The notes: a model not told the origin generated them from the letters alone. A stretch of 9,262 nt of DNA from an uncultured Dehalococcoidia bacterium (GCA_937864275.1 CALMIW010000697.1:1-9262), one strand, 5' to 3'; positions 1 through 5,885 are shown, numbered from the stretch's first letter. Numbers and translations are program-made.

Positions 1-3
1 CAG

Positions 4-1290
4 CTACTGGCCGATGATGTACTCGTCGTCTTCGCGCTTTCCGCGGCCGCGAGCAGCCACCAGGAAGGCCAGCACCATCACCCCGGCCGCGCCCCCGGCC
101 ATGAGGCCCAGTTCGCGCATCCCGATGAGCCCACTGTCATCCACCGGACCGGTGCCGGCGACTGGCGCGCCCGGTGTCGCGGCACCCGCGTTGTCGCTGC
201 CGGTGGTGTTCGGCTTCGACTCCTCTTCCGCGCCGCCGAGTGTCTCCACGGTCGACTGCGCCTCTCCGGCGCCGTTGTCCGCGTCCTGGCCGGTTCCGGG
301 TCCGGAGCCGTCGTCCGAGTCCGCGCCCGCCGGGATCTCCCCACCGTCCGTCCGCGCTCGACGCGTCCGGCCGGCGCCGGCGCCGGGGTCCGCGCCCGCC
401 GGGATTTGCCCGCCGTCGGTGTCGCCGTCCGAGTCGTCTTCATTGTCGGCCGGGACTTCCGGTCCGGGCACGTCTTCTTCGGTGACTTCCGGGTCGTCCA
501 CCGGCTCGTCGTCCGGTTGGTCCATCGGCTCATCTTCAGGCGCGGGCTGCTGCGGTTCCGGAGCCGGGTCCGGGTTCGGAGCGGGCTCCGGGTCTTCCTG
601 CGGCTGCTCCGGCTCCTCCGGCTGCTGCGGCGCGGGAGGCGTTGGCAGCGGCGGAGGGGTCGGCGAAGGCTGCGGGTTCTTGATGATCGGCCCGTCCGGG
701 ATCTTGATGCTCTTCTGCAGCACCTGAATGTCATCGAAATACGCGTAGAACGGGTCCGACGCATCGCCGCCCGGCGCGACCGCGTTCTTGTGGACCAGCA
801 GCCGCACCATCGCCGACTTCGTGCCCTTCGGCGCCGTCATCGTCAGCGTCTGCTTCTTCCAGGTGTTGGACTCGTTGATCTGCGGCGTGTACCCGCTCGC
901 CAAATGCTGCGTCGAGCAGGCCGCGTCGGAGTAGAAGAGGATCGCCATGTTGGCTTTGCCGCCCCCGTCCTGCCACTTGCTGATGTACGTCTTGCCGGAA
1001 AGTTCGTACTTCACGGAGTCCATCACCGGGAAGCACTGGTAGGCGTACGCGTACGACGCGCCCTTGATCTTCTCGATATTCGAGACCTTGCCGAGGCCGA
1101 CCGTCTGGCTGATGGAGCCAGCCACCGCGGGCGCCTTCGTGGCCGACCAACCGGTCTTGCCATTGGCGAAGTCGCCATTCGTGACCTTGCTGTAAGGCGA
1201 GACGGCCGCGCTGGCCGCGCCGACGAGGATCGCCATCGCCGGGATGGCCGCTCCCGCCACGATGGCGAGCTTCTTGATTGACCGATGCAT
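4..1290 (-). CDS. Secreted, C-terminally membrane-anchored surface protein with jelly-roll-like domain and Pro/acidic stalk
   Basis: This 428-residue protein has a classic signal peptide at residues 1-28: basic HRSIKK, a hydrophobic core, and likely cleavage after ASA. Residues about 35-195 form a compact domain that opens with VTNGDFANGKTGW and closes with FYAYFDDIQVL. Those borders are typical of CBM4/9-like or galactose-binding beta-sandwich domains, but I cannot name a ligand. Residues about 200-388 are a low-complexity stalk, first rich in Pro/Gln/Glu and then in Asp/Gly, containing two near-identical TDGG(Q/E)IPAGAD units. Residues about 392-413 are a membrane helix followed by basic RGRGKRE and a short acidic tail. 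The ATG is supported by AGGAG 7 nt upstream (1298-1302, minus strand). The gene is divergent from etfBA and shares its operator-bearing intergenic region. I infer a cell-surface protein projecting on a stalk; specific function unknown. Confidence 0.8.
   Translation of the reverse strand: MHRSIKKLAIVAGAAIPAMAILVGAASAAVSPYSKVTNGDFANGKTGWSATKAPAVAGSISQTVGLGKVSNIEKIKGASYAYAYQCFPVMDSVKYELSGKTYISKWQDGGGKANMAILFYSDAACSTQHLASGYTPQINESNTWKKQTLTMTAPKGTKSAMVRLLVHKNAVAPGGDASDPFYAYFDDIQVLQKSIKIPDGPIIKNPQPSPTPPPLPTPPAPQQPEEPEQPQEDPEPAPNPDPAPEPQQPAPEDEPMDQPDDEPVDDPEVTEEDVPGPEVPADNEDDSDGDTDGGQIPAGADPGAGAGRTRRARTDGGEIPAGADSDDGSGPGTGQDADNGAGEAQSTVETLGGAEEESKPNTTGSDNAGAATPGAPVAGTGPVDDSGLIGMRELGLMAGGAAGVMVLAFLVAARGRGKREDDEYIIGQ
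319..420 (-). repeat. Two 33-bp coding repeats (TDGG[Q/E]IPAGAD) in the surface-protein stalk
   Basis: Residues 291-301 (nt 388-420) and 314-324 (nt 319-351) of the surface protein differ only at one position (Q/E) and start exactly 23 codons apart. The DNA is also closely similar, for example GTCCGCGCCCGCCGGGAT in both, so this looks like a recent internal duplication rather than convergence. The first unit is preceded by an Asp-rich run ending DSDGD. The units resemble degenerate thrombospondin type 3 or EF-hand-like calcium loops (see findings). Confidence 0.75.
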
Positions 1291-1354
1291 TGGGGTTCTC
1301 CTGCCCGTGTTCTGGCAGTAAGACCGGGCAGCGCCGGGAACCTTTCACGCCGTG

Positions 1355-1370
1355 TGTGAGCTCGTTCACA
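1355..1370. promoter_or_regulatory. CRP/FNR-type operator TGTGA-N6-TCACA, site 1
   Basis: The sequence reads TGTGAGCTCGTTCACA, a perfect match to both pentameric half-sites bound by CRP-family regulators (E. coli CRP, corynebacterial GlxR) with the canonical 6-bp spacer. It lies 65 bp upstream of the surface-protein ATG (1290), close enough to control that gene. It also lies upstream of etfBA, 86 bp centre-to-centre from site 2. Which regulator binds is not visible in the window. Confidence 0.75.
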
Positions 1371-1440
1371 AAAGCTTACCGATCGGAAAGTCTGGCCTTC
1401 CGGGCAGCAGTTCGATCCCGAACGGACGCTGGAACCCTCG

Positions 1441-1456
1441 TGTGAGAGATTTCACA
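1441..1456. promoter_or_regulatory. CRP/FNR-type operator TGTGA-N6-TCACA, site 2, overlapping the candidate etfBA -35
   Basis: The sequence reads TGTGAGAGATTTCACA, again with perfect half-sites and a 6-bp spacer. Its right half (1452-1456) sits inside the candidate -35 element TTCACA of the etfBA promoter. A bound factor could therefore act as a class II-style activator or as a steric repressor. Its centre is about 120 bp upstream of the etfB GTG. Confidence 0.78.
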
Positions 1457-1478
1457 GACTCGTCATTTGTGGTAGTCT
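1451..1478 (+). promoter_or_regulatory. Candidate sigma70-type promoter for etfBA
   Basis: A -35-like TTCACA (1451-1456, 5/6 to TTGACA) is followed after 16 bp by TAGTCT (1473-1478), which keeps the TAnnnT positions of a -10 element but is otherwise weak. Transcription would start near 1485, leaving a leader of roughly 84 nt before the etfB GTG. The overlap with operator site 2 strengthens the case that a regulated promoter is here. The -10 itself is unconvincing, so this remains a candidate. Confidence 0.35.
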
Positions 1479-1550
1479 GCTGCGGGTTAACCCCACCGAC
1501 CCATGGATCTCTCCCGGACTCTCTCCAGACTCACCGTCCGGGTTACGCGC

Positions 1551-1556
1551 AGGAGG
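1551..1556 (+). promoter_or_regulatory. Ribosome binding site that fixes the etfB start
   Basis: AGGAGG lies 12 nt before the GTG at 1569, a slightly long spacing. The in-frame ATG at 1503 has no purine-rich sequence upstream and would add 22 residues (MDLSRTLSRLTVRVTRRR...) that the EtfB family lacks. The GTG start gives the canonical MNIIVCVKQIPDPE N-terminus. Confidence 0.65.
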
Positions 1557-1568
1557 CCGAATAGCCGC

Positions 1569-2369
1569 GTGAACATCATTGTTTGTGTGAAGCAAATTCC
1601 CGACCCGGAAACCCCGGCCGCTTCGTTCAAAGTCGACGAAGCCGCCAAGAAGGTCATCCCGGCCCAGGGCATCGCCCCCGTGGTGAACCCCTACGACCCC
1701 CAGGCAACCGAAGCCGCGCTTCGCCTGAACGAAGCCGATGGCGGCGGCAAAGTCACCGTCATCTCCCTCGGCCCCGATACCGCCCGCGACGCCATCAAGC
1801 ACGCGCTCGCCATGGGCGCCGATGAGGGCGTCCTCATCACCGGCGCCGAATTCGAAGGCATCGACAACTTCCAGACCGCGCGGGCACTCGCCGCCGCGAT
1901 CCAGAAGCTCGGCGGCGCCGACCTCATCCTCATGGGCCGCGCCGCGGCCGACTGGGACATGGGCGTCGTCCCCACCGGCGTCGGCAGCATCCTCGATATG
2001 CCGGTCGTCACCCTGGCGAAGGCCATCGAGAAGTCCGGCAGCGCCATCAAGGTCGAACGCGTCCTCGATGACGGCTTCCAGACCGTCGAAGTCAGCACCC
2101 CCGCCGTCGTTTCGATTTCGAACGAGTTCGGCGAGCCCCGCTACCCGCAGCTCCGCCAGATCATGCTCGCCGCCAAGAAAACGGTGCAGGTCTGGGGCGC
2201 CGGCGACCTGGGCATCGGCGACCAGCTTGGCGCCGCGAACCGGGACCTCACGCTGGAGGCGCTCTACGTGCCGAAGGTCGAAAGCAACGTCGAGATCATC
2301 GAGGGCGATTCGCCCGAAGAGAAGGCTCGCAACCTGGCGCAGAAGCTCCGCGCCGCGAAGCTGATCTAA
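1569..2369 (+). CDS. etfB: Electron transfer flavoprotein subunit beta
   Basis: EtfB pairs with EtfA to form the soluble FAD/AMP heterodimer that accepts electrons from acyl-CoA and related dehydrogenases and passes them to ETF:quinone oxidoreductase. At 266 residues it has the normal family length. Visible family features are the N-terminal MNIIVCVKQIPDPE strand/loop, the NPYDPQATEAALRL segment (about 40-54), the DxGxxP-like loop ADWDMGVVPTG (127-137) of the nucleotide-binding core, and VERVLDDGFQTVEVSTPAVVS (162-182). The last nearly satisfies the EtfB signature pattern. RYPQL (191-195) precedes the C-terminal recognition loop and the helical tail. The GTG start is preferred because of AGGAGG upstream and family length. 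The stop is 13 nt before the etfA ATG, so the two are co-transcribed. Two operator-like palindromes precede it. Confidence 0.97.
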   Translation: MNIIVCVKQIPDPETPAASFKVDEAAKKVIPAQGIAPVVNPYDPQATEAALRLNEADGGGKVTVISLGPDTARDAIKHALAMGADEGVLITGAEFEGIDNFQTARALAAAIQKLGGADLILMGRAAADWDMGVVPTGVGSILDMPVVTLAKAIEKSGSAIKVERVLDDGFQTVEVSTPAVVSISNEFGEPRYPQLRQIMLAAKKTVQVWGAGDLGIGDQLGAANRDLTLEALYVPKVESNVEIIEGDSPEEKARNLAQKLRAAKLI

Positions 2370-2375
2370 GGGAGG
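2369..2375 (+). promoter_or_regulatory. Ribosome binding site of etfA overlapping the etfB stop
   Basis: GGGAGG (2370-2375) begins directly after the etfB TAA (2367-2369) and lies 7 nt before the etfA ATG. This arrangement favours translational coupling and equal production of the two subunits. Confidence 0.7.
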
Positions 2376-2382
2376 CACCTCA

Positions 2383-3330
2383 ATGGCTGGAATTCTCGTA
2401 ATCGCAGAAGCAGTTGACGGCGCCATCGCGCCCATCTCCGGCGAACTCATCGGCGCCGCCAAGAAGCTCGGTGGCACCGTCCCCGCGCTCGGGGCCGCCA
2501 ACGAACCCCCCCCCCAGCAACTCACCGCCGCCGGCGCCAAAACCGCTACCGCCGCCACCAACAGCGCCCCCGCCGATGGCACCGCCGAAGCCTACGTCCC
2601 CGCTGTCGAAGCCGCCCTCGCCCAAACCGGCGCGGATGTCGTCCTCCTCGGCCAGACGAGCCTCGGCCGCGACCTCGGCCCCGCCCTCGCCTTCAAGCTC
2701 AACACCGCCGTCGCCATGGACTGCGTCGAACTGAAGCTCGATGGCGGCAAGCTCCGCGCCACCCGCTCGGCCTACGGCGGCAACGCCCGCGCCGAAGTCG
2801 GCTTCAAGAACTCCCCCGCTATCGCCACGGTGAAGGCCAAGTCGTTCGACGCTCCCGAAGGCGCCGCCGGCAGCGGCAGCGTCAGCAGCATCGATGCGGC
2901 CGGCACTCCGCGCGTGAAGGTCACCGGCACGAGCAAGGCCGAAAGCACCGGCGTCCGCATCGAGGATGCCCCGGTCGTCGTATCCGGCGGCCGCGGCCTC
3001 GGCGATGCCGATGGCTTCAAGCCGCTCGAGGCCCTCGCGGACCTGCTCAAGGGCGCGACCGGCGCCAGCCGCGCCGCCTGCGACCTCGGCTGGTACCCGC
3101 CGTCCCAGCAGGTCGGCCTAACCGGCAAGACCGTCTCGCCGAACCTCTACATCGCCGTCGCCATCTCCGGCGCCAGCCAGCACATGGCCGGCATGGCCGG
3201 TTCGAAGAACATCGTCGCCATCAACAAGGACGCCGATGCGAACATGGTCAAGGTCAGCAAGTTCGCCATCATCGACGACTACAAGAAGATCGTCCCGGCC
3301 CTGATCGAGGAGATCAAGAAGCTGGGCTAA
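2383..3330 (+). CDS. etfA: Electron transfer flavoprotein subunit alpha
   Basis: EtfA carries the redox-active FAD. At 315 residues it has normal family length. The N-terminal alpha/beta domain includes ADVVLLGQTSLGRDLGPALAF (84-104), the conserved T-S-x-G-R-D-L segment. The C-terminal FAD domain shows VVSGGRGLGD (199-208), GASRAACD (227-234, with the Arg expected near the flavin), QVGLTGKTVSP (243-253), and IAVAISGASQHMAGM (257-271), where His267 matches the flavin-contacting His of human ETF-alpha. It ends with NIVAINKDADANM (276-288). The usual VGISGAIQH reads VAISGASQH here, a mild variation. A run of ten C (codons 42-45, EPPPQ) lies in the variable N-terminal domain. The reading frame and family-like sequence continue through it, so the gene is intact as given. 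It is followed by a strong terminator. Confidence 0.97.
   Translation: MAGILVIAEAVDGAIAPISGELIGAAKKLGGTVPALGAANEPPPQQLTAAGAKTATAATNSAPADGTAEAYVPAVEAALAQTGADVVLLGQTSLGRDLGPALAFKLNTAVAMDCVELKLDGGKLRATRSAYGGNARAEVGFKNSPAIATVKAKSFDAPEGAAGSGSVSSIDAAGTPRVKVTGTSKAESTGVRIEDAPVVVSGGRGLGDADGFKPLEALADLLKGATGASRAACDLGWYPPSQQVGLTGKTVSPNLYIAVAISGASQHMAGMAGSKNIVAINKDADANMVKVSKFAIIDDYKKIVPALIEEIKKLG
2506..2515 (+). repeat. C10 homopolymer inside etfA
   Basis: There are ten consecutive C residues within etfA, read as GAA-CCC-CCC-CCC-CAG. The run is a potential slippage site. The downstream frame encodes clear EtfA sequence, so the length shown is the coding one. Confidence 0.95.
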
Positions 3331-3354
3331 TCGCCACGCATTCGTCGCTTAACG

Positions 3355-3384
3355 AGAAGGCCGGGCAGCAATGCCCGGCCTTCT
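3355..3384. terminator. Hairpin terminator after etfBA, possibly serving both convergent units
   Basis: A perfect inverted repeat, GAAGGCCGGGCA / TGCCCGGCCTTC (arms 3356-3367 and 3372-3383, extendable by an A-T pair at 3355/3384), encloses a GCAA tetraloop. It begins 25 nt after the etfA stop. The T tract after it is short (TCTTCGTG), so it is not a textbook intrinsic terminator, but the 12-13 bp GC-rich stem between convergent genes strongly suggests that role. On the minus strand it lies 36 nt beyond the flavoprotein stop. Confidence 0.8.
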
Positions 3385-3419
3385 TCGTGCCCGACGCCGA
3401 ATCCGGGCTGCGACGACTC

Positions 3420-4589
3420 CTAGAAGAACGGGAACTCCGCCGGCAGCCCCAACTCCACCCGGCCCGCCGCCTCATACGTGAACGGGCTGATCATCACGTG
3501 CGCCGCCGCCATGTGGATGTCGCGGAACTGGCGCTCCAGCGGGGTGTTCTGGAAGAGCGACGACGTACCGAGAGCCGTGTGCAGGAGGTCCACAGCGTGG
3601 ACGCTCGAGCGCGCCGCGTTGCTCGTGGCCAGGCGCACTCGCGCGCGGAGCAGCGGGTCTGCGTCGCTCTCCCCGGCGACCGCCTTCTGCCAGAGCGCCC
3701 CGGTCTGCTGGTAGAGGTACTCCCGTGCGGCCGCGACGGAGACGACCGCCTCGGCGAGCACGCCCTGGATGCGCGGCGTCTCGCGCAGCGGCCGATCCGA
3801 CCCGTAACCCACCTTCTTCTCGGCGATGGCGATGGCCGAACCGATAGCGCCTTTGGCGACGCCCAGCGCCTGCGCACCGTGGTTCACGAAAATCGCCATC
3901 GGCACCCGGTAGAGCGGCCAGTCGCTGATTGGCGGGTCGACGATCATCTGAAACCCGCGGTCCATCGGCACGTAGGCGCCTTTGACCTCGAAGTCGTTGC
4001 TGGCTGTGCCGCGCAGGCCGGTGGTGTGCCAGGTGTCGTGGATGGTGACTTCGCCGCGCGGGACCATGAGCATCCGGCTGCGGTGGTTGCCGGCCGCGTC
4101 AAGCACGGGCTCGTCCCCATCGAAAAGCATGCACTCAGCGCCAAACCAGTCGGCGTGGCTACTGCCACTGGCGAAGGGCCAGCGCCCATCGACGATGAAG
4201 CCGTCGTCCCGTTTCACCGCCCGGCCGGTGGGCCTCGCGGTGCCGCAGGCGATCTGCCCGTTGCCCCAGACCTCCCGCGCGCGAGCGAGCGGGAGGAAAC
4301 CCGCGAAGGACGCGTTCTGCTGGGCGATCATGATGCACCAGCCGGCAGAGCCGTCGCCGGCGGAGATCTCCTCGACCACCTTCGCCGAGGTGACAGGGTC
4401 GGCCTGGAGCCCGCCGATCGCCGCCGGGACAGGGAGGTGGAAGAGCCCGGCGCTCCGGAACGCCTCGACAAGCTCCGGCAGGAGGCGCCGTTCGCGCTCG
4501 ATCTCCGGGGCGAGTTCGGCGACGCGCGGGGCAAGCGCCCTGGCGGTCGCGACAGGGTCCGCGGTGTTTTTCGTGGTAGCCGTCGTCAT
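3420..4589 (-). CDS. Acyl-CoA dehydrogenase superfamily flavoprotein, type-2 C-terminus (HsaA/DszC-like)
   Basis: This 389-residue protein has the three-part ACAD fold. The N-terminal helical domain contains RRLLPELVEAFRSAGLFHLP (34-53) and GDGSAGWCIMIAQQNASFAG (78-97). A middle beta-barrel carries WPFASGSSHADW (137-148) and DTWHTTGLRGTASNDF (185-200). The C-terminal helical domain ends NTPLERQFRDIHMAAAHV (348-365) and SPFTYEAAGRVELG (368-381). This ending is typical of Acyl-CoA_dh_2 proteins such as HsaA, DszC and p-hydroxyphenylacetate hydroxylase oxygenase, which are often reduced-flavin-dependent monooxygenases rather than dehydrogenases. The YEGT-type motif bearing the catalytic Glu of classical ACADs is absent. 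I chose ATG 4589. The frame stays open to 4742, but that extension is unlike the family and runs into the repeat element. GGGGTGA about 8 nt upstream is a usable RBS. Substrate unknown; an ETF-dependent role is possible from location only. Confidence 0.88.
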   Translation of the reverse strand: MTTATTKNTADPVATARALAPRVAELAPEIERERRLLPELVEAFRSAGLFHLPVPAAIGGLQADPVTSAKVVEEISAGDGSAGWCIMIAQQNASFAGFLPLARAREVWGNGQIACGTARPTGRAVKRDDGFIVDGRWPFASGSSHADWFGAECMLFDGDEPVLDAAGNHRSRMLMVPRGEVTIHDTWHTTGLRGTASNDFEVKGAYVPMDRGFQMIVDPPISDWPLYRVPMAIFVNHGAQALGVAKGAIGSAIAIAEKKVGYGSDRPLRETPRIQGVLAEAVVSVAAAREYLYQQTGALWQKAVAGESDADPLLRARVRLATSNAARSSVHAVDLLHTALGTSSLFQNTPLERQFRDIHMAAAHVMISPFTYEAAGRVELGLPAEFPFF

Positions 4590-4663
4590 GGTGGCGTTCA
4601 CCCCGTTTCCAGAGGTCGGTCTCGTTGTGAACGGACATCGTTTCAGGTCAGGCCCGGACGCGG

Positions 4664-4679
4664 TGTGATCGAGGTCACA
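4664..4679. promoter_or_regulatory. CRP/FNR-type operator TGTGA-N6-TCACA, site 3, upstream of the flavoprotein
   Basis: The sequence reads TGTGATCGAGGTCACA and extends to six matching bases per arm (GTGTGA...TCACAC, 4663-4680). Its centre is 82 bp upstream of the flavoprotein ATG at 4589. It is the best-matching of the three sites and implies control by the same regulator as etfBA. I could not identify a convincing -10/-35 pair beside it. Confidence 0.8.
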
Positions 4680-4712
4680 CGTTTCGCGAATGCGCGCCAT
4701 ACTCCCGCCCTC

Positions 4713-4805
4713 CCGAGCCGCGCGCGTAAGCAAGCGGTGCAACGCCGAAATCGCCGAAAACTCACAATCCCACCGCTCCCTGACGGTCCCGGCTCACCCA
4801 TCCGA
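4713..4805. repeat. 93-bp inverted-arm repeat, copy 1
   Basis: The left arm, GAGCCGCGCGCG followed by TAAGCAAGCGGTG (4715-4739), matches the reverse complement of the right arm (4771-4795) at 19 of 25 positions, giving a long imperfect hairpin with a variable centre of about 31 bp. The left arm also carries its own small dyad, CCGC...GCGG. The same unit recurs immediately downstream. The structure resembles REP/MITE-like dispersed intergenic elements. The open frame running through it on the plus strand is not a credible gene. Confidence 0.7.
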
Positions 4806-4898
4806 CCGAGCCGCGCGCGTAAGCAAGCCGTGCAGCGCCGAAACCACACGGGCTGCACCATCCCACCGCTCCCTGACGGTCGCGGCTCAGCCACCGCC
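4806..4898. repeat. 93-bp inverted-arm repeat, copy 2
   Basis: This is a head-to-tail copy of the preceding unit at an exact 93-bp offset. By eye, 74 of 93 positions are identical. Differences concentrate in the centre (4844-4859) and at the 3' edge, while the arm segments (4806-4843 and 4860-4890) are almost unchanged. Arms 4808-4832 and 4864-4888 pair as an inverted repeat at 19 of 25 positions. It ends 7 bp before the stop of the downstream-reading hydrolase (4906), so it may also form the 3' end of that transcript. Together the repeats and operator site 3 fill the 316-bp gap between the flavoprotein and the hydrolase. Confidence 0.7.
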
Positions 4899-4905
4899 GC
4901 GCGGA

Positions 4906-5706
4906 TCAGCGCCCCAGGACGAACCTGTCCATGAACGAAAGCATGATCTCGGCGCACTGCCGCCCGAGCTTCGGGTCTGCATCGAAGCCGTGCGGTTGGG
5001 CCGCGAACATGTGCATCTCCACCGGCACGCCCGCGGTGTTTAGCGCTTCGTACATCCGGATGACTTCGCCTTCCGGCACTAGTTCGTCCCTGTTCCCGTG
5101 GATCAGGAGCGTCGGCGGGAATTTGATTGTCGCGTACGTCAGCGGACTCGCGCCCTTCAACGTCTCCTGCGTCGCGCCTTCGCCGAACAGCGCCGGCAGC
5201 CCGCCCCAGGAACGCCGCTCGAGGCCGGTCGGCGGATAGAAGGAGATGACCGCTGCGACATCGGAGCTCACGCCGGCGTTCCCTCCGTCGCCTTCGAAGC
5301 CGGCGACGCCCATGGCGCCGCCCGCCATCAGCGAGAGGTGGCCGCCCGCGGAGTTGCCCGAGATCACGAGCCGGTCCGGGTCGATGCCCAGGTCCTTCGC
5401 GTTCGCTCGCGCATAGCGGATGGCGCACTTCACGTCTTCGATCTGAGCAGGCCAGAGCGCTTCGCCGGTGAGGCGGGACTCGCCCGCGATGCAGGTGTAT
5501 CCACGCCGGCCGAGGAGCAAGCCGTAGCCCTTGAGCTGCGAGCGGTCGCCGCTGGACCAGCCGCCCCCGTGGATGAGGAGGACGCCGATGCCGTTCTTCA
5601 CGGCCGCCGGCGGCTCGTAGATGTCGCACCGCAGTTCGCGGCCGCCTCCCGTCCCGAAGATCACGCCTTCGCGCGTTGTCACGCGGTCCTGGATCGCTGC
5701 AGTCAT
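4906..5706 (-). CDS. Alpha/beta hydrolase, HSL/BD-FAE-like esterase (HGGGW, GNSAG)
   Basis: This 266-residue alpha/beta hydrolase carries HGGGW (46-50), the oxyanion-hole motif of the hormone-sensitive-lipase group. The nucleophile elbow is GNSAG (117-121), with Ser119. The acid is Asp207 in HGNRDELVP and the base is His239 in QPHGF, completing the triad. The WPAQIEDVKCAIRYARANA segment (85-103) is typical of BD-FAE/kynurenine-formamidase-like members, so small-ester or formamide hydrolysis is the likely chemistry. No signal peptide is visible, so it is probably cytoplasmic. The frame is open upstream to 6408, but only the ATG at 5706 has an RBS (AGGGG, 9 nt upstream), and the extension lies antisense to nothing family-like and overlaps the ABC gene. 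It is the last gene of the minus-strand train, 179 nt after the ABC exporter. Confidence 0.9.
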   Translation of the reverse strand: MTAAIQDRVTTREGVIFGTGGGRELRCDIYEPPAAVKNGIGVLLIHGGGWSSGDRSQLKGYGLLLGRRGYTCIAGESRLTGEALWPAQIEDVKCAIRYARANAKDLGIDPDRLVISGNSAGGHLSLMAGGAMGVAGFEGDGGNAGVSSDVAAVISFYPPTGLERRSWGGLPALFGEGATQETLKGASPLTYATIKFPPTLLIHGNRDELVPEGEVIRMYEALNTAGVPVEMHMFAAQPHGFDADPKLGRQCAEIMLSFMDRFVLGR

Positions 5707-5843
5707 CGTCTCTAGCCCCTGATGCGGAATGCGGGAGAGTCTAGCCCATCCCCGGGGCGGCCGCCGGAATCCCATCCGGCGCCATGCCTCCGGGCGCTCG
5801 CGGTACGGGTGCAGACAGATCATGGGTGCCATCCTCGCCCGGC

Positions 5844-5858
5844 CCGGCATCGTGCCGG
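5844..5858 (-). terminator. Candidate stem-loop downstream of the ABC exporter
   Basis: CCGGCA (5844-5849) and TGCCGG (5853-5858) can pair around a TCG loop. It lies 27 nt past the ABC stop, in the 179-bp gap before the second hydrolase. There is no U tract on the minus strand, so it could be a weak terminator or an mRNA 3'-end stabiliser, or chance in GC-rich DNA. I see nothing else definite in this gap. Confidence 0.3.
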
Positions 5859-5885
5859 TGGAGCCGCCGTCCGCCGCAGGCGCGC

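Noticed and set aside
406..1281. Plus-strand ORF antisense to the surface protein
   Set aside because: Arg/Val-rich shadow reading of the minus-strand gene, which has a signal peptide, RBS and membrane anchor in its own frame.
1484..1493. Perfect 10-bp palindrome GGGTTAACCC near the candidate etfBA transcription start
   Set aside because: A 10-bp palindrome is expected several times by chance in a window of this size, and nothing else supports an operator here.
4625..4633. Half-operator TTGTGAACG upstream of the flavoprotein start
   Set aside because: Only one half-site matches; no TCACA partner at the required spacing.
4590..4742. N-terminal extension of the flavoprotein to an ATG at 4742
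   Set aside because: The 51 extra residues are unlike the family, and translation would begin inside repeat copy 1 and cross operator site 3.
4713..4898. CRISPR-like repeat pair
   Set aside because: Only two units, arms imperfect and themselves inverted, a 93-bp period, and no leader or cas genes.
3387..4934. Long plus-strand ORF (515 codons) antisense to the flavoprotein and running through the repeats
   Set aside because: Arg/Ala-rich low-complexity translation with no recognisable domain, created by high GC third positions. The minus strand encodes a full ACAD-family protein, and the C-terminal part is translated repeat DNA.
5762..5781. CGCCGG...CCGGCG hairpin between the ABC exporter and the second hydrolase
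   Set aside because: Only 6 bp with an 8-nt loop, no U tract, and stems like this are common by chance at this GC content.
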